From: Burkholderia sp. Bp8992
Lineage (GTDB): Bacteria > Pseudomonadota > Gammaproteobacteria > Burkholderiales > Burkholderiaceae
Assembly (NCBI RefSeq): GCF_003853705.1
Contig: NZ_QTQI01000016.1
Location: 124,001 to 188,000 of the forward strand
Direction of reading: 5' to 3'
DNA length: 64,000 nt
Made by a program: the position numbers and the translations under genes. Every line of letters starts with the position of its first letter. Positions within the stretch are counted from its first letter, which is position 1. Under the pieces are notes generated by a model, which saw only the letters and a list, made by a program, of their open reading frames with translations, was not told the DNA's origin and ran no database searches. Below, one piece after another: positions 34,890 to 42,269 of this stretch.

Positions 34890-36488
34890 TCAGCCGACGA
34901 GATCGCGAAGATCGGCGGCGGCTTCGTCCAGCACCGGGTTCCAGTCGGCGAACGTCTTTTGACGGTACAGCGACGCGCTCGGATAGAACGGGCTGTCGCG
35001 CCGGTCGTGCTGCCATACCCAATGCGGATTCGTATCGAGCAGCACCCATGTGAACTGGCCGAGTGCGCCGCTCAGGTGCGACATCGACGTGCAGACGGTA
35101 ATCACGAGATCGAGCGCGCCGACGAATGCGGCGGTGTCGTCGAGCGTCCGCCATTCGCGCGTGAAATCGTTCACGACGAAGCCGTCCGACCGCGCGGCTT
35201 CTATGTCGTGCTGTGCGCCGGGCTGCAGCGAGTAGAACGCGACATCCTGCTGCAAGCGGCCGAAGGCATCCGAGAATCGTTCGAGGCCGATACGGCGGAA
35301 GCGGTTGCGCTGGTGCGTGAGGCTGCCCGTCCATGCGAGGCCGACTTTCAGCCGCTTCTCGCCGGCGAGCGCCGTGCGCCATGCGTCGATCGCGCCGGCA
35401 TCGGCGTGCAGGTAAGGCGTCGTCGTGGCGATCGCGTCACCGTCGAGGCCGAGCATGCGGGGAATGCTCATCAGAGGCAGCTCGAAATCGAACGCGGGAA
35501 GATCCCCGATTTGCGTGCTGGTGTCGAACACGTCGACATGTTGCGCGAGACTGCGCTCGAACAGCGCACCCAGAATCGGGAAGGCATTCCACACGATCCG
35601 CCCGCCTTCTCGGCGCACGCGCTCCGCGAGCAGCGGTACATAGCGGCAGAACTGCAGCGCGTCGCCGAGGCCCTGTTCGCCCCACACGAGCAGCGTCTTG
35701 CCTTTCAGCGATTCACCGCGCCAGCGCGGGGCGGGAAAAACCGGCAAGTTGCCGCGCAGCTCACCCGAACCCTCCCAGCGCGATTCGTAATTCCGCCACC
35801 CCGAGGCGAAGTCACCACGCGCAAGCTGGAGCAGCGACAGGTTGTGACGATACGCCGCGTTATGCGGAGCACGGTCGACAGCACGTGCCGCGTATTGCTC
35901 GGCTTCGTCCCAGCGTTGCGCTTCTTTCAGCGCGATGGCCGTGTTGTTCAGCGCCAGCGCATTGTCCGGCGCGAGCGCAACCGCCCGCATGGCCGCACGC
36001 AATGCACCATCGAGATCGAAGCGGTCAATGCGCGTGACGATCGCGTTGGTCCATGCACGCTCGTCATTGGGGTTGTCGTCGAGCGCGCCGTCGATGAGCG
36101 CGAATTCCACGTCAGGGTCGCCGCCCGTCAGTCGGATCGCCAGCGCGAGGTTGTTTTTGAGCGACGGCCACGACGGCGCGAGTTGGAGCGTGCGGCGATA
36201 CGGCGCGATCGCATCCGCGTGGCGCCCTGCCATTTGCATTGCGTAGCCGCAGTTGAATGCAGCCGCCGGCGAGTCGGGCCGCAGTTCCCAATGTGCGGCG
36301 GCGAGCTGGGCGGCGCGATCGGTTTCGCCGCGATCGATGAGCGTTTGCGTCGCGGTGGCGACTGCGTCGTCGTCCACATCGAGCGACGACGCATCGACCA
36401 GCGTGGCCAGCATCGTGTTGTCGATGCCGTGTACCTGCGCGGCGATGTTGTCGAACGAGGGCGTGTCGTGGGTCGTCGTGATCTGCAT
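34890..36488 (-). CDS. TPR-repeat glycosyltransferase-like protein
   Basis: A 532-residue protein. The N-terminal 230 residues are tetratricopeptide repeats (AAFNCGYAMQMAGRHADAIA, SLKNNLALAIRLTGG, LALNNTAIALKEAQRWDEAE). The C-terminal half has the TLLVWGEQGLGDALQFCRYV motif, LKVGLAWTGSLTHQRNRFR and a VITVCTSMSHLSGALG active-site-like segment shared by bacterial O-GlcNAc-transferase-like and heptosyltransferase-like enzymes. It may glycosylate a protein or cell-surface glycan in the cytoplasm. The glycosyltransferase remnant follows it closely in the same operon. About 350 bases upstream contain no gene other than the structured leader described separately. Confidence 0.85.
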   Translation of the reverse strand: MQITTTHDTPSFDNIAAQVHGIDNTMLATLVDASSLDVDDDAVATATQTLIDRGETDRAAQLAAAHWELRPDSPAAAFNCGYAMQMAGRHADAIAPYRRTLQLAPSWPSLKNNLALAIRLTGGDPDVEFALIDGALDDNPNDERAWTNAIVTRIDRFDLDGALRAAMRAVALAPDNALALNNTAIALKEAQRWDEAEQYAARAVDRAPHNAAYRHNLSLLQLARGDFASGWRNYESRWEGSGELRGNLPVFPAPRWRGESLKGKTLLVWGEQGLGDALQFCRYVPLLAERVRREGGRIVWNAFPILGALFERSLAQHVDVFDTSTQIGDLPAFDFELPLMSIPRMLGLDGDAIATTTPYLHADAGAIDAWRTALAGEKRLKVGLAWTGSLTHQRNRFRRIGLERFSDAFGRLQQDVAFYSLQPGAQHDIEAARSDGFVVNDFTREWRTLDDTAAFVGALDLVITVCTSMSHLSGALGQFTWVLLDTNPHWVWQHDRRDSPFYPSASLYRQKTFADWNPVLDEAAADLRDLVG

Positions 36489-36750
36489 GTCGGGTCGTTC
36501 CGGAAGTCAGCCCGCGTATCGCGGCGGCGGTCTGTTATGGGTCGGTTCTGACGCGCATGGTGGCTTGTGCTCGGGGGGGCAAATCGGTATGGCGTCGTCT
36601 TGACCTCAACTTTATGCAGCCGTGACCGATTGCTAAATAGGACGAGTCCGAATTGCTGATGCTGTACGAAAGCGAATGGATCGTTGGCGTCGCGACTCGC
36701 TCCGCTTGTAGTCCCAGTCCTATTTTTACGTTTGCGGATCGCCAATAAGA

Positions 36751-36831
36751 CCTGTCCGATAGTGATCGCGTCAGACGATCTTTTTAATACGCAGTATTCC
36801 GGCCGACATCGTTCGGCAACTATCAGACAGG
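36751..36831 (+). promoter_or_regulatory. Long-range inverted repeat in the leader of a small ORF
   Basis: CCTGTCCGATAGT (36751-36763) and ACTATCAGACAGG (36819-36831) pair over 13 positions with one mismatch, enclosing 55 bases that contain a further GCCGA/TCGGC hairpin. The right arm runs into the ribosome site (AGGGAG) of the ORF at 36843, so folding could hide it. Further upstream, AATAGGAC (36636) and GTCCTATT (36717) form another dyad that matches the arms of the palindrome at 21261-21278. The rest of 36489-36750 shows no gene. Confidence 0.5.
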
Positions 36832-36842
36832 GAGTACTGACG

Positions 36843-37033
36843 ATGAGCGCAGCAGATTTTCTGGTGAAAGGCACCGTGATCGGGATGGTCGCGAGTGCGG
36901 CAACCGTCGGGTTGATTCACGTGGTGGTCGAGTTCGACACGTGCTGCGTCAGCAGCTCGAAGCGCAGGCGCAACAACATGCGCTGGCAGCGGTGGTCGAC
37001 AAGCTGGCACAGCAGGCGACGATTCAACAGTAA
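36843..37033 (+). pseudogene. Small membrane-type ORF, apparently frameshifted
   Basis: From ATG 36843 the frame reads MSAADFLVKGTVIGMVASAA and TVGLIHVVVEFD, a short protein with one hydrophobic segment. Around 36936-36941 the plausible coding frame switches: the alternative frame continues VLRQQLEAQAQQHALAAVVD and KLAQQATIQQ to TAA 37031-37033, a glutamine-rich amphipathic helix with genuine coding composition, while the original frame becomes arginine- and serine-rich. I therefore read one gene of about 63 residues carrying a one- or two-base frameshift. It has a good ribosome site, and a strong terminator follows at 37077. No function is recognised; programmed frameshifting cannot be excluded. 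Confidence 0.5.
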
Positions 37034-37076
37034 GCGGGTGTATCAGGAAGATGGCGGGTCGGGTGAATCGCCGAGT

Positions 37077-37111
37077 AAGCCGCTGTCGTTGCTTACGACA
37101 GCGGCTTTTTT
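37077..37111 (+). terminator. Strong intrinsic terminator
   Basis: AAGCCGCTGTCGT and ACGACAGCGGCTT form a perfect 13-base stem with a five-base loop, followed by six T. It ends the transcript of the small ORF at 36843. Confidence 0.92.
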
Positions 37112-37209
37112 CTTTTGTGTCGAGCATGTGCTGCAGTCATCGTTCTAGTTTCACTCACACGGCCCGCCCGGACGGTATCGCCATCGGGCAATCGAAGGAG
37201 GAGTCAACG

Positions 37210-37410
37210 ATGACTAGAGCACGCATCGCAAGGACATACGCGGACTGCTACGTACCGGTGAAGTACACCGCCGCCGACACTGCGCATCTGCTTGCGGATC
37301 CGACCATCAAGGCTGCATATGATGAGTTGGAGGCGAAATTCGCCGCCCTCCGTGCACAGCTCGCGGAGAATCAGCCTGGTCTGATTAGCTGTGACAATCA
37401 GCCACGTTAA
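37210..37410 (+). CDS. Small protein resembling the N-terminal linker of HigA-type XRE antitoxins
   Basis: A 66-residue ORF with an excellent ribosome site (AAGGAGGAG, seven bases before ATG 37210). The segment HLLADPTIKAAYDELEAKFA followed by ALRAQLAENQ matches the pattern that precedes the helix-turn-helix in HigA-like antitoxins (ADPxVxAAYDxLExEFALxRxLI). The sequence then stops where the DNA-binding domain should begin. It could be a truncated antitoxin or an independent small protein kept for its strong translation signal. No toxin gene is adjacent on the same strand. The 37411-37569 gap has GC-rich inverted repeats but no terminator-like T run. Confidence 0.5.
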   Translation: MTRARIARTYADCYVPVKYTAADTAHLLADPTIKAAYDELEAKFAALRAQLAENQPGLISCDNQPR

Positions 37411-37569
37411 ATTGATCAGGTGTGGCGCCGGAGCCGCTTCGGCTGCGGCCGCCGGGTCCGGCCGCAGTCATGCTATGCAACTTGGAGCACCTACTCCTAA
37501 CGCGACCACATGCGAGCGCTGATGCGTTTCCCGCTGCCACATACTTCCTTCTTCCGGCTACGACCGCCG

Positions 37570-37890
37570 TCAGACCGTAGCGGTGATCCCCGCCGGCCCC
37601 GCTTCCCCCGCCGGCCGCACCACGATTTCCACATGCTGCCCGAACGATGCCAGCGTCAGCATCAGTTGATCCAGCGTCACGTTCCGGAGCCGCTCGCGCT
37701 GCTCGGGCGTGACCACAGGCCGTGCCATTTCGGTGAGCGCCGCAGCCTCTTCCTCGGTCAGGCCACGTGACGCCATCAATGCGTTGAGCTTCAGTACAAG
37801 CACGGACTTCGCCGTTAGTTCACCGACATCGTAGTAGTCGAAATCGTCCGGCACGTTGTCGGTATGTTCGTTAGACGCGTCGTGGTTCAT
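37570..37890 (-). CDS. Degenerate XRE/HTH_37-like protein, partner of the SymE-like gene
   Basis: A 106-residue protein from ATG 37890 (MNHDASNEHTDNVPDDFDYY). The segment LKLNALMASRGLTEEEAAAL followed by VTLDQLMLTLASFGQHVEIVVRP matches the ends of XRE-type antitoxins (first helix GLTQxEAA, then LxRLMxFLxALGQDVEIVVRP). The recognition-helix region between them (TEMARPVVTPEQRERLRN) is not a standard DNA-binding helix. Its start codon shares one base with the SymE-like stop (TAATG), so it is co-translated with that gene. It is likely an antitoxin or autorepressor, by position and family. Confidence 0.6.
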   Translation of the reverse strand: MNHDASNEHTDNVPDDFDYYDVGELTAKSVLVLKLNALMASRGLTEEEAAALTEMARPVVTPEQRERLRNVTLDQLMLTLASFGQHVEIVVRPAGEAGPAGITATV

Positions 37891-38225
37891 TACGCTTCCT
37901 CCGTCATCACCGAAAGTTGCCGCTGCTGCCCTGTTCCGCAATCGATATCCGGGATTCGCACGTTCTCGACCGCCGCGCAGGCGGCGTCATCGATCGGCGT
38001 AATCACCAGCCGCTTGTGCGACACGTCGATCCGCAGGCGCTGCTCGGGATCGAAGCCCGCGGCCTCGATCCACCGGCCGGACAGCTTCATCCACAGATAC
38101 ATGACGGGTGGCGCCATGTCGGTCAGCCTGATATGCGGCATGGTGCGGCCAGATTGAAGAGACGATTGCGGGGAGACAAAACAATCGCGGAAATACGTCG
38201 GTGCGTTATGATTCGCGCCAGCCAT
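37890..38225 (-). CDS. SymE-like type I-family toxin
   Basis: A 111-residue protein from ATG 38225 (MAGANHNAPTYFRDCFVSPQ) with an AAGGAG site. The core PPVMYLWMKLSGRWIEAAGF followed by RLRIDVSHKRLVITPI matches the SymE fold (LxLSGRWLExAGFxPGQRVxVxVxxGxLVIxP), an AbrB-like beta structure used as an RNA-acting toxin in E. coli. In that model the toxin is held down by an antisense RNA; here it forms an operon with an HTH-like protein. About 360 bases upstream (38226-38586) contain no recognisable gene; antisense RNA promoters were not identified by eye. Confidence 0.72.
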   Translation of the reverse strand: MAGANHNAPTYFRDCFVSPQSSLQSGRTMPHIRLTDMAPPVMYLWMKLSGRWIEAAGFDPEQRLRIDVSHKRLVITPIDDAACAAVENVRIPDIDCGTGQQRQLSVMTEEA

Positions 38226-38586
38226 GGTCAACTCCTTGGTTGAGTTGGTTGTGGTCAGCGGCTCGTTGGTGCTGTTATCACCAGCGGGCCGCGCTCGTTT
38301 ACGCAGCGGATTTCCATCATCACTCCGTCTCATGCTTTGCATGCCGAAATAACGTGCTATTCGTTGCGAGAACGTGTGGCCACTCTAGCGGAGATCGATC
38401 GGTGTCAGGGCACGGTCATGTACGAATTCATCGCGATTGGCCATCAGGCCAGAGCGTCGGATGCTTGCCACATAACGAATCCGGGGAAGTCGCATAGGCT
38501 GGTAGCTTCATCGCTCGATAACCGATGTGTTAGAGAACGTGTCAACCGATTGCTTCGACTCGCTCGCCGCACGTCGTTCAAGGATC

Positions 38587-38690
38587 TCATTCGCAACTGC
38601 CGATAGCGTTCGAACGTCCGCGCTCGCGCAGCACCCGCGCAAACGCGCAGCCGTCGAGGCCCGGCATGTTCAGGTCGGCATCGGCCGCTT
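38587..38690 (-). pseudogene. Fragment of a response-regulator receiver domain
   Basis: On the minus strand the sequence reads ADADLNMPGLDGCAFARVLR then ERGRSNAIGSCE and TGA. DLNMPGLDG is the phosphoacceptor motif of CheY-like receivers, and GCAFARVLRERG is the helix that follows. Nothing else of a receiver domain or output domain is present; the piece lies just beyond the tlpA-like stop. It is a relic of a two-component gene. Confidence 0.6.
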
Positions 38691-38708
38691 CCCGTCCCCC
38701 GACACGCG

Positions 38709-39518
38709 TTACTGCCCGAAGCGTTGCGCGACGGCGTCCTTCAGCCGCGCGGCGGTCAGCTCGCCCATGTGCGATTCGACGAGTTCGCCCTTTGCGTTGA
38801 AGAACAGCGTGGTCGGCAGTCCGCGCGATCCATAGGCATGCATCGCGTGCAGCGACGGATCGAGCAGCACGTGATCGAAGCGCAGGCTCTTTTGTTCGAG
38901 GAACGCACGCACGACCTGCGCATTTTCGCCCTGATTGATCATCAGCACCGTGATGCCAGGATGGTCACGCTGCGCCTGTTCGAGAATCGGCATCTCGCGC
39001 TGGCACGGCGGGCACCATGTCGCCCACAGGTTCACGACGACTGGCTTGCCGACGAAGCTCGCCGGCAGCACGGGCGCTGCGTCGAGTGTTTGAAGCTGCA
39101 TCGCGGCCAGCGGCGGTGCGCTCTGCTGCAACGTCGCCAGCGTGCCTTGCGCGATGCCCCACGCGCCGAGGCCCGCGACGATGCCGGCCAGCACCGGCCG
39201 CCGCAGCGCGGGCAAGCGGCGCAAGCGCCAGCCCGCGAACATCAGGGCGGCTACCAGGCCGATGCGCCAGTCGAAGCCGCCGTCGCCGAGCGCGACGATC
39301 GAGCGCGGCGATGCCGCATAGTCGCTCCACCACTGCGCGATATAGCCGACGCGCGCGGCGATCAGCCCGAGCAGCAGCACGTCGAGGATCAGGCTCGATG
39401 CCGTCTTGTGATGCCCGTCAGGCGGGCGGCGCTGGATGAAACGCGCGACGAGCCATGCCACCAGCGCGGCGGCGGCTACCGCGACGATGCGGATCGAGAA
39501 GGGACCGATGCTCAGCAT
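38709..39518 (-). CDS. Membrane-anchored TlpA-type thiol-disulfide oxidoreductase
   Basis: A 269-residue protein. Residues 1-130 contain four hydrophobic segments (IRIVAVAAAALVAWLVARF, ILDVLLLGLIAARVGYIA, IGLVAALMFAGWRL, LAGIVAGLGAWGIAQG) reminiscent of part of the Lgt lipoprotein-modifying membrane domain. Residues 130-269 form a TlpA/ResA-like thioredoxin domain with the WCPPC active site (VVVNLWATWCPPCQREMPIL) and a GLPTTLFF cis-proline loop. It should reduce disulfides in periplasmic proteins, for example during cytochrome c maturation, with the membrane part possibly relaying electrons. The start at ATG 39518 keeps the first helix intact. Confidence 0.87.
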   Translation of the reverse strand: MLSIGPFSIRIVAVAAAALVAWLVARFIQRRPPDGHHKTASSLILDVLLLGLIAARVGYIAQWWSDYAASPRSIVALGDGGFDWRIGLVAALMFAGWRLRRLPALRRPVLAGIVAGLGAWGIAQGTLATLQQSAPPLAAMQLQTLDAAPVLPASFVGKPVVVNLWATWCPPCQREMPILEQAQRDHPGITVLMINQGENAQVVRAFLEQKSLRFDHVLLDPSLHAMHAYGSRGLPTTLFFNAKGELVESHMGELTAARLKDAVAQRFGQ

Positions 39519-40086
39519 GTAAAGGAACGGTTGGACGTGGACGAGCGGGGGAGGAGAAGTGATTGTCCGCCGCGGCGATGAAACCGTCGACGGCGATGTC
39601 GGCGTTTCGACCGGTTGCCACGTATGGGGGTTCCCTTCGAGAACGTAACGGCGTATTGCGGATTCGACGCATGCGCATGGATCAGGACTGCGTGATTTTC
39701 ATGCGGAAGGGCAGCGAATCAGACCAGTCTGATGGTCAGCGGAATTCCGCTCATCAACAATACGCGTACCGGTGAGATGTGGTGTCCCCCGACATCCCGA
39801 ACAGGGATATCTCCTTGACGGCCGCTCCTCCCGCGAGTGGCCGCTTTTTCGTCGTCGTGCGGGCGGGCGTGAGTGTCTTGTGGCGGTCGGTGGGCGCGGC
39901 CGCATCCGATGCATATCGGCTGGTTCAACGGAATAGGAACGCTGCCAGATGCGAGCACAGGGCATTCACTCGCGCATTGCCTGACGCCCGGTTCGGCGAC
40001 CGGCGAGGTTGTCCGTTGGCGGCGGCACAGGGGCTGCCGCCATGGCCCGACGGGCCGCGCATCCGCGATCCGTCGGGCGTCGGGTC
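39519..40086. other. Long gene-free stretch with one orphan terminator
   Basis: No convincing gene was found on either strand. Several short frames exist, including a plus-strand piece around 39725-39817 ending in GISP and TGA, but none shows a family motif. The only clear structure is the plus-strand terminator at 39819-39849. The left part lies upstream of the tlpA-like gene and must hold its promoter. Confidence 0.5.
39819..39849 (+). terminator. Orphan plus-strand terminator
   Basis: CGGCCGCT and AGTGGCCG form a hairpin with one G-T pair and a nine-base loop, followed by C and five T. No plus-strand gene ends upstream of it for more than 2 kb, so it may end a small RNA or a decayed gene. 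Confidence 0.6.
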
Positions 40087-40677
40087 TTACAGCTTCTTCG
40101 ACGCTGCCGCTGCCGCGTCGGTCTGCGTTCCCGCGGTCGCCGGATCGAGCGTCGCGAGCGTCTTCTCGGTGAATTTCTCGTACAGCCAGTCCATGCGCAT
40201 GCTGTCGATGCCGGCGATACCGCCGAGCGCATACGACGCCGACACCTTGAAGTGGTCGACCGGATGATTGTCGGCATCGGTGAGCGTGACGGTGCCGTCG
40301 ACGTAATCGCTGCCGGCCATGAAGCCGAACATGACGGCCGAGAAACTCGAGCGCACGCGAATACCGGTGACTTCGACATTCAGGTGCATCGCATCGGTCG
40401 TATCCGCTTTGGCCAGCAGCTTGCGTGCGTCCAGTGCGGTTTCGATTTTCTCCTGCAGTTTCTTCGCGTCGAACTTCAGGTTGTCTTTCAACGCTTCCTG
40501 CGCGGCATTGTCGAGCGTGACCTTTACGATCACGGGTTTCTTGCCGAATTGGGTCGTCGATGCGGTCACGGCGGCCCCTGCCGGACCGCTGGCGTCGCGC
40601 GTCACGCTGCTGGCGCAGCCCGACAGGAAGCCGATCGTCACGAATGCCAGCGCGGCATGACGGATAAGAGATTTCAT
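40087..40677 (-). CDS. DUF4410-like outer membrane lipoprotein
   Basis: A 196-residue lipoprotein: signal and lipobox (AFVTIGFLSGCAS), then a domain with TLDNAAQEALKDNLKFDAKK, LNVEVTGIRVRSSFSAVMFG, FMAGSDYVDGTVTLTDADNH and an ALGGIAGIDSMRMDWLYEKF segment, pattern that I associate with DUF4410. The tail is alanine- and lysine-rich. It is probably a periplasm-facing lipoprotein of unknown role. It stands alone; the 160 bases upstream hold only its promoter region. Confidence 0.72.
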   Translation of the reverse strand: MKSLIRHAALAFVTIGFLSGCASSVTRDASGPAGAAVTASTTQFGKKPVIVKVTLDNAAQEALKDNLKFDAKKLQEKIETALDARKLLAKADTTDAMHLNVEVTGIRVRSSFSAVMFGFMAGSDYVDGTVTLTDADNHPVDHFKVSASYALGGIAGIDSMRMDWLYEKFTEKTLATLDPATAGTQTDAAAAASKKL

Positions 40678-40844
40678 GATTTGGTCTTTTGATTGAGGTT
40701 ATTTGAATGGGCGCTATGGCCGAGCGGGAATCTAGCACGGCGCGATCCGATTCAATTCGTCGAATAGATCGAGAATCGATTCGGCGTTCGGTCGACGCGG
40801 CGTATTTGCACCGGAGAATGGTCGAGACAATGTGCGGCGAGCGA

Positions 40845-41834
40845 TTACCGGCCGTTGCCCGGCACCGCTTCACCCAACCGATACGCCGTAAAGAACTCAT
40901 ACCACGGCGTCCCTTCCCCGACGGGCACGCCGAGCGCCGCCGTCCGCCGTTTCAGCACGCCGAACACGTCGTCGATGAGCGCCCTCAGCGTACTGTCGCG
41001 GAACGGAACCGGTTGCGTCCGCCCCGCGGCGACCGCGCCGTATGCGATGGCCAGCAGGCGTGCGCGGTCGTCGGTGTCCGCGATGGCCTGGTTGATCGTT
41101 TCGACGAAGCGTGGCCGGTCTTCCGCGTGCGGCGTGGACAGGCACAGGTACACGAGCGCCGACAGTTCGTGCCGATCCTTCACCCGCAGCAACGCAGGCA
41201 GTTGCGCGACGATCCGTTCCGCCGGTTCTTCCTGCAGCGCAGCGCCGAAGTCGAGCACGGCGGCCATCGGGTTGCCGTCTGTTTTCAGGCGTTCGAGCGC
41301 AGGCGGCGTGCTTGACGCGCCGTTCTGCACGGACCGCAGCGCATCGGCCACCTGCTGCGTCCATTCCGGAAAGATCATCCGCACGTTGCCGAACTGCTCG
41401 CCGCCTTCGGCCGCCGGATTCCACCGATAGACGATCGTGCCGCCGCGAATGAACGGCGAATACAGATGCTCGGGCGTTTGCGGCAGCGGCCGCCGGTTGA
41501 TCGGCAGCCATGCGAGCGTCAGCCAGTCGTAGCGGCCCGTCGCGGGCACCGACGGGCTCGAACTCGCGATGACCTGCCACGTGCCGCGATTCGCGTAGCG
41601 GCGGCGCGCGTCGGGCACGGGGACGGTCCGGCCTTTCGCGGTGTCGAAGTACGTCGTGCCGGTGACGTTCTCGCCGCTGTCCCTGGCCGGTGTAATGGTT
41701 GAAATGACCCACGATGCACCATCCGCCGAACGGTAGTCGGCCGGCTGCAGCGTCGCCACATCGTGCACCATGCGTGTTTCCGCCGCGACGGGGCTCGGGG
41801 GGAGATTGGCGGGAGCGGCCAGGATGCTCGGCAT
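40845..41834 (-). CDS. Conserved hypothetical protein
   Basis: A 329-residue protein from ATG 41834 (MPSILAAPANLPPSPVAAET), chosen because GAGGAAA lies just upstream; an earlier in-frame ATG gives nine more residues. It has no signal peptide or membrane segment. Recognisable blocks are PADYRSADGASWVISTITPA, YDWLTLAWLPINRRPLPQTP, a WNPAAEGGEQFGNVRMIFPE segment, and a helical C-terminal half (VAQLPALLRVKDRHELSALV). I do not recognise the family. It is divergent from the Phd/PIN toxin-antitoxin pair. Confidence 0.75.
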   Translation of the reverse strand: MPSILAAPANLPPSPVAAETRMVHDVATLQPADYRSADGASWVISTITPARDSGENVTGTTYFDTAKGRTVPVPDARRRYANRGTWQVIASSSPSVPATGRYDWLTLAWLPINRRPLPQTPEHLYSPFIRGGTIVYRWNPAAEGGEQFGNVRMIFPEWTQQVADALRSVQNGASSTPPALERLKTDGNPMAAVLDFGAALQEEPAERIVAQLPALLRVKDRHELSALVYLCLSTPHAEDRPRFVETINQAIADTDDRARLLAIAYGAVAAGRTQPVPFRDSTLRALIDDVFGVLKRRTAALGVPVGEGTPWYEFFTAYRLGEAVPGNGR

Positions 41835-41905
41835 GGACTTTCCTCGGAATCGGGTGCGCATCGTCGAGCGGGGCGAGGCGCGGCGGTGCGGGTTGTTTCT
41901 CGTAA

Positions 41906-41994
41906 CTGTAGGACGTTGCTACAGGTATCGCGAGGAACCCGCCGGGCAGGGAGAGGAATGACATGGATCCACGCAGTGTAGTAACGTACCTACA
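41906..41994. promoter_or_regulatory. Twin TGTAG...CTACA palindromes upstream of the Phd/PIN genes
   Basis: CTGTAGGACGTTGCTACAG (41906-41924) and TGTAGTAACGTACCTACA (41977-41994) share TGTAG/CTACA arms and an ACGT core, spaced seven and eight bases between arms, and are about 70 bases apart. The second ends 24 bases before the antitoxin start. They fit operators for an autoregulating Phd-type antitoxin, and the first could also serve the divergent hypothetical gene. Confidence 0.6.
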
Positions 41995-42017
41995 TATGTG
42001 GATTCCAGGAGTTCATC

Positions 42018-42269
42018 GTGACCATCACCACGCTCTCGAGTCGTGAACTCAACCAGGACGTGACCAAGGCAAAGAAGGCGACAAAGAACGGCCCCGTGTT
42101 CATCACCGACCGCGGCAAGCCTGCCCATGTGCTGCTGAGTTTCGCGGAATACCAGCGTCTCACTCGGCAGCGGCGCAACATTGCCGACTCGCTCGCCATG
42201 CCAGGTGTCGAGGACATCGAATTCGATCCGCCGCGCGCAAGCGTCAAGACCAAGGAGATCGATTTCTGA
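42018..42269 (+). CDS. Phd/YefM family antitoxin
   Basis: An 83-residue protein from GTG 42018, with CAGGAG seven bases upstream. The N-terminal Phd fold is clear (MTITTLSSRELNQDVTKAKK, GPVFITDRGKPAHVLLSFAEY) and should bind operator DNA, while the C-terminal tail (VEDIEFDPPRASVKTKEIDF) is the toxin-neutralising segment. Its stop shares a base with the toxin start (TGATG), the usual coupling of type II modules. Two related palindromes upstream are candidate operators. Confidence 0.92.
   Translation: MTITTLSSRELNQDVTKAKKATKNGPVFITDRGKPAHVLLSFAEYQRLTRQRRNIADSLAMPGVEDIEFDPPRASVKTKEIDF

Noticed and set aside
37430-37475. Inverted repeat TGCGGCCG/CGGCCGCA after the HigA-like ORF
   Set aside because: No T run and the motif is simple GC-rich sequence common in this genome; not called a terminator.
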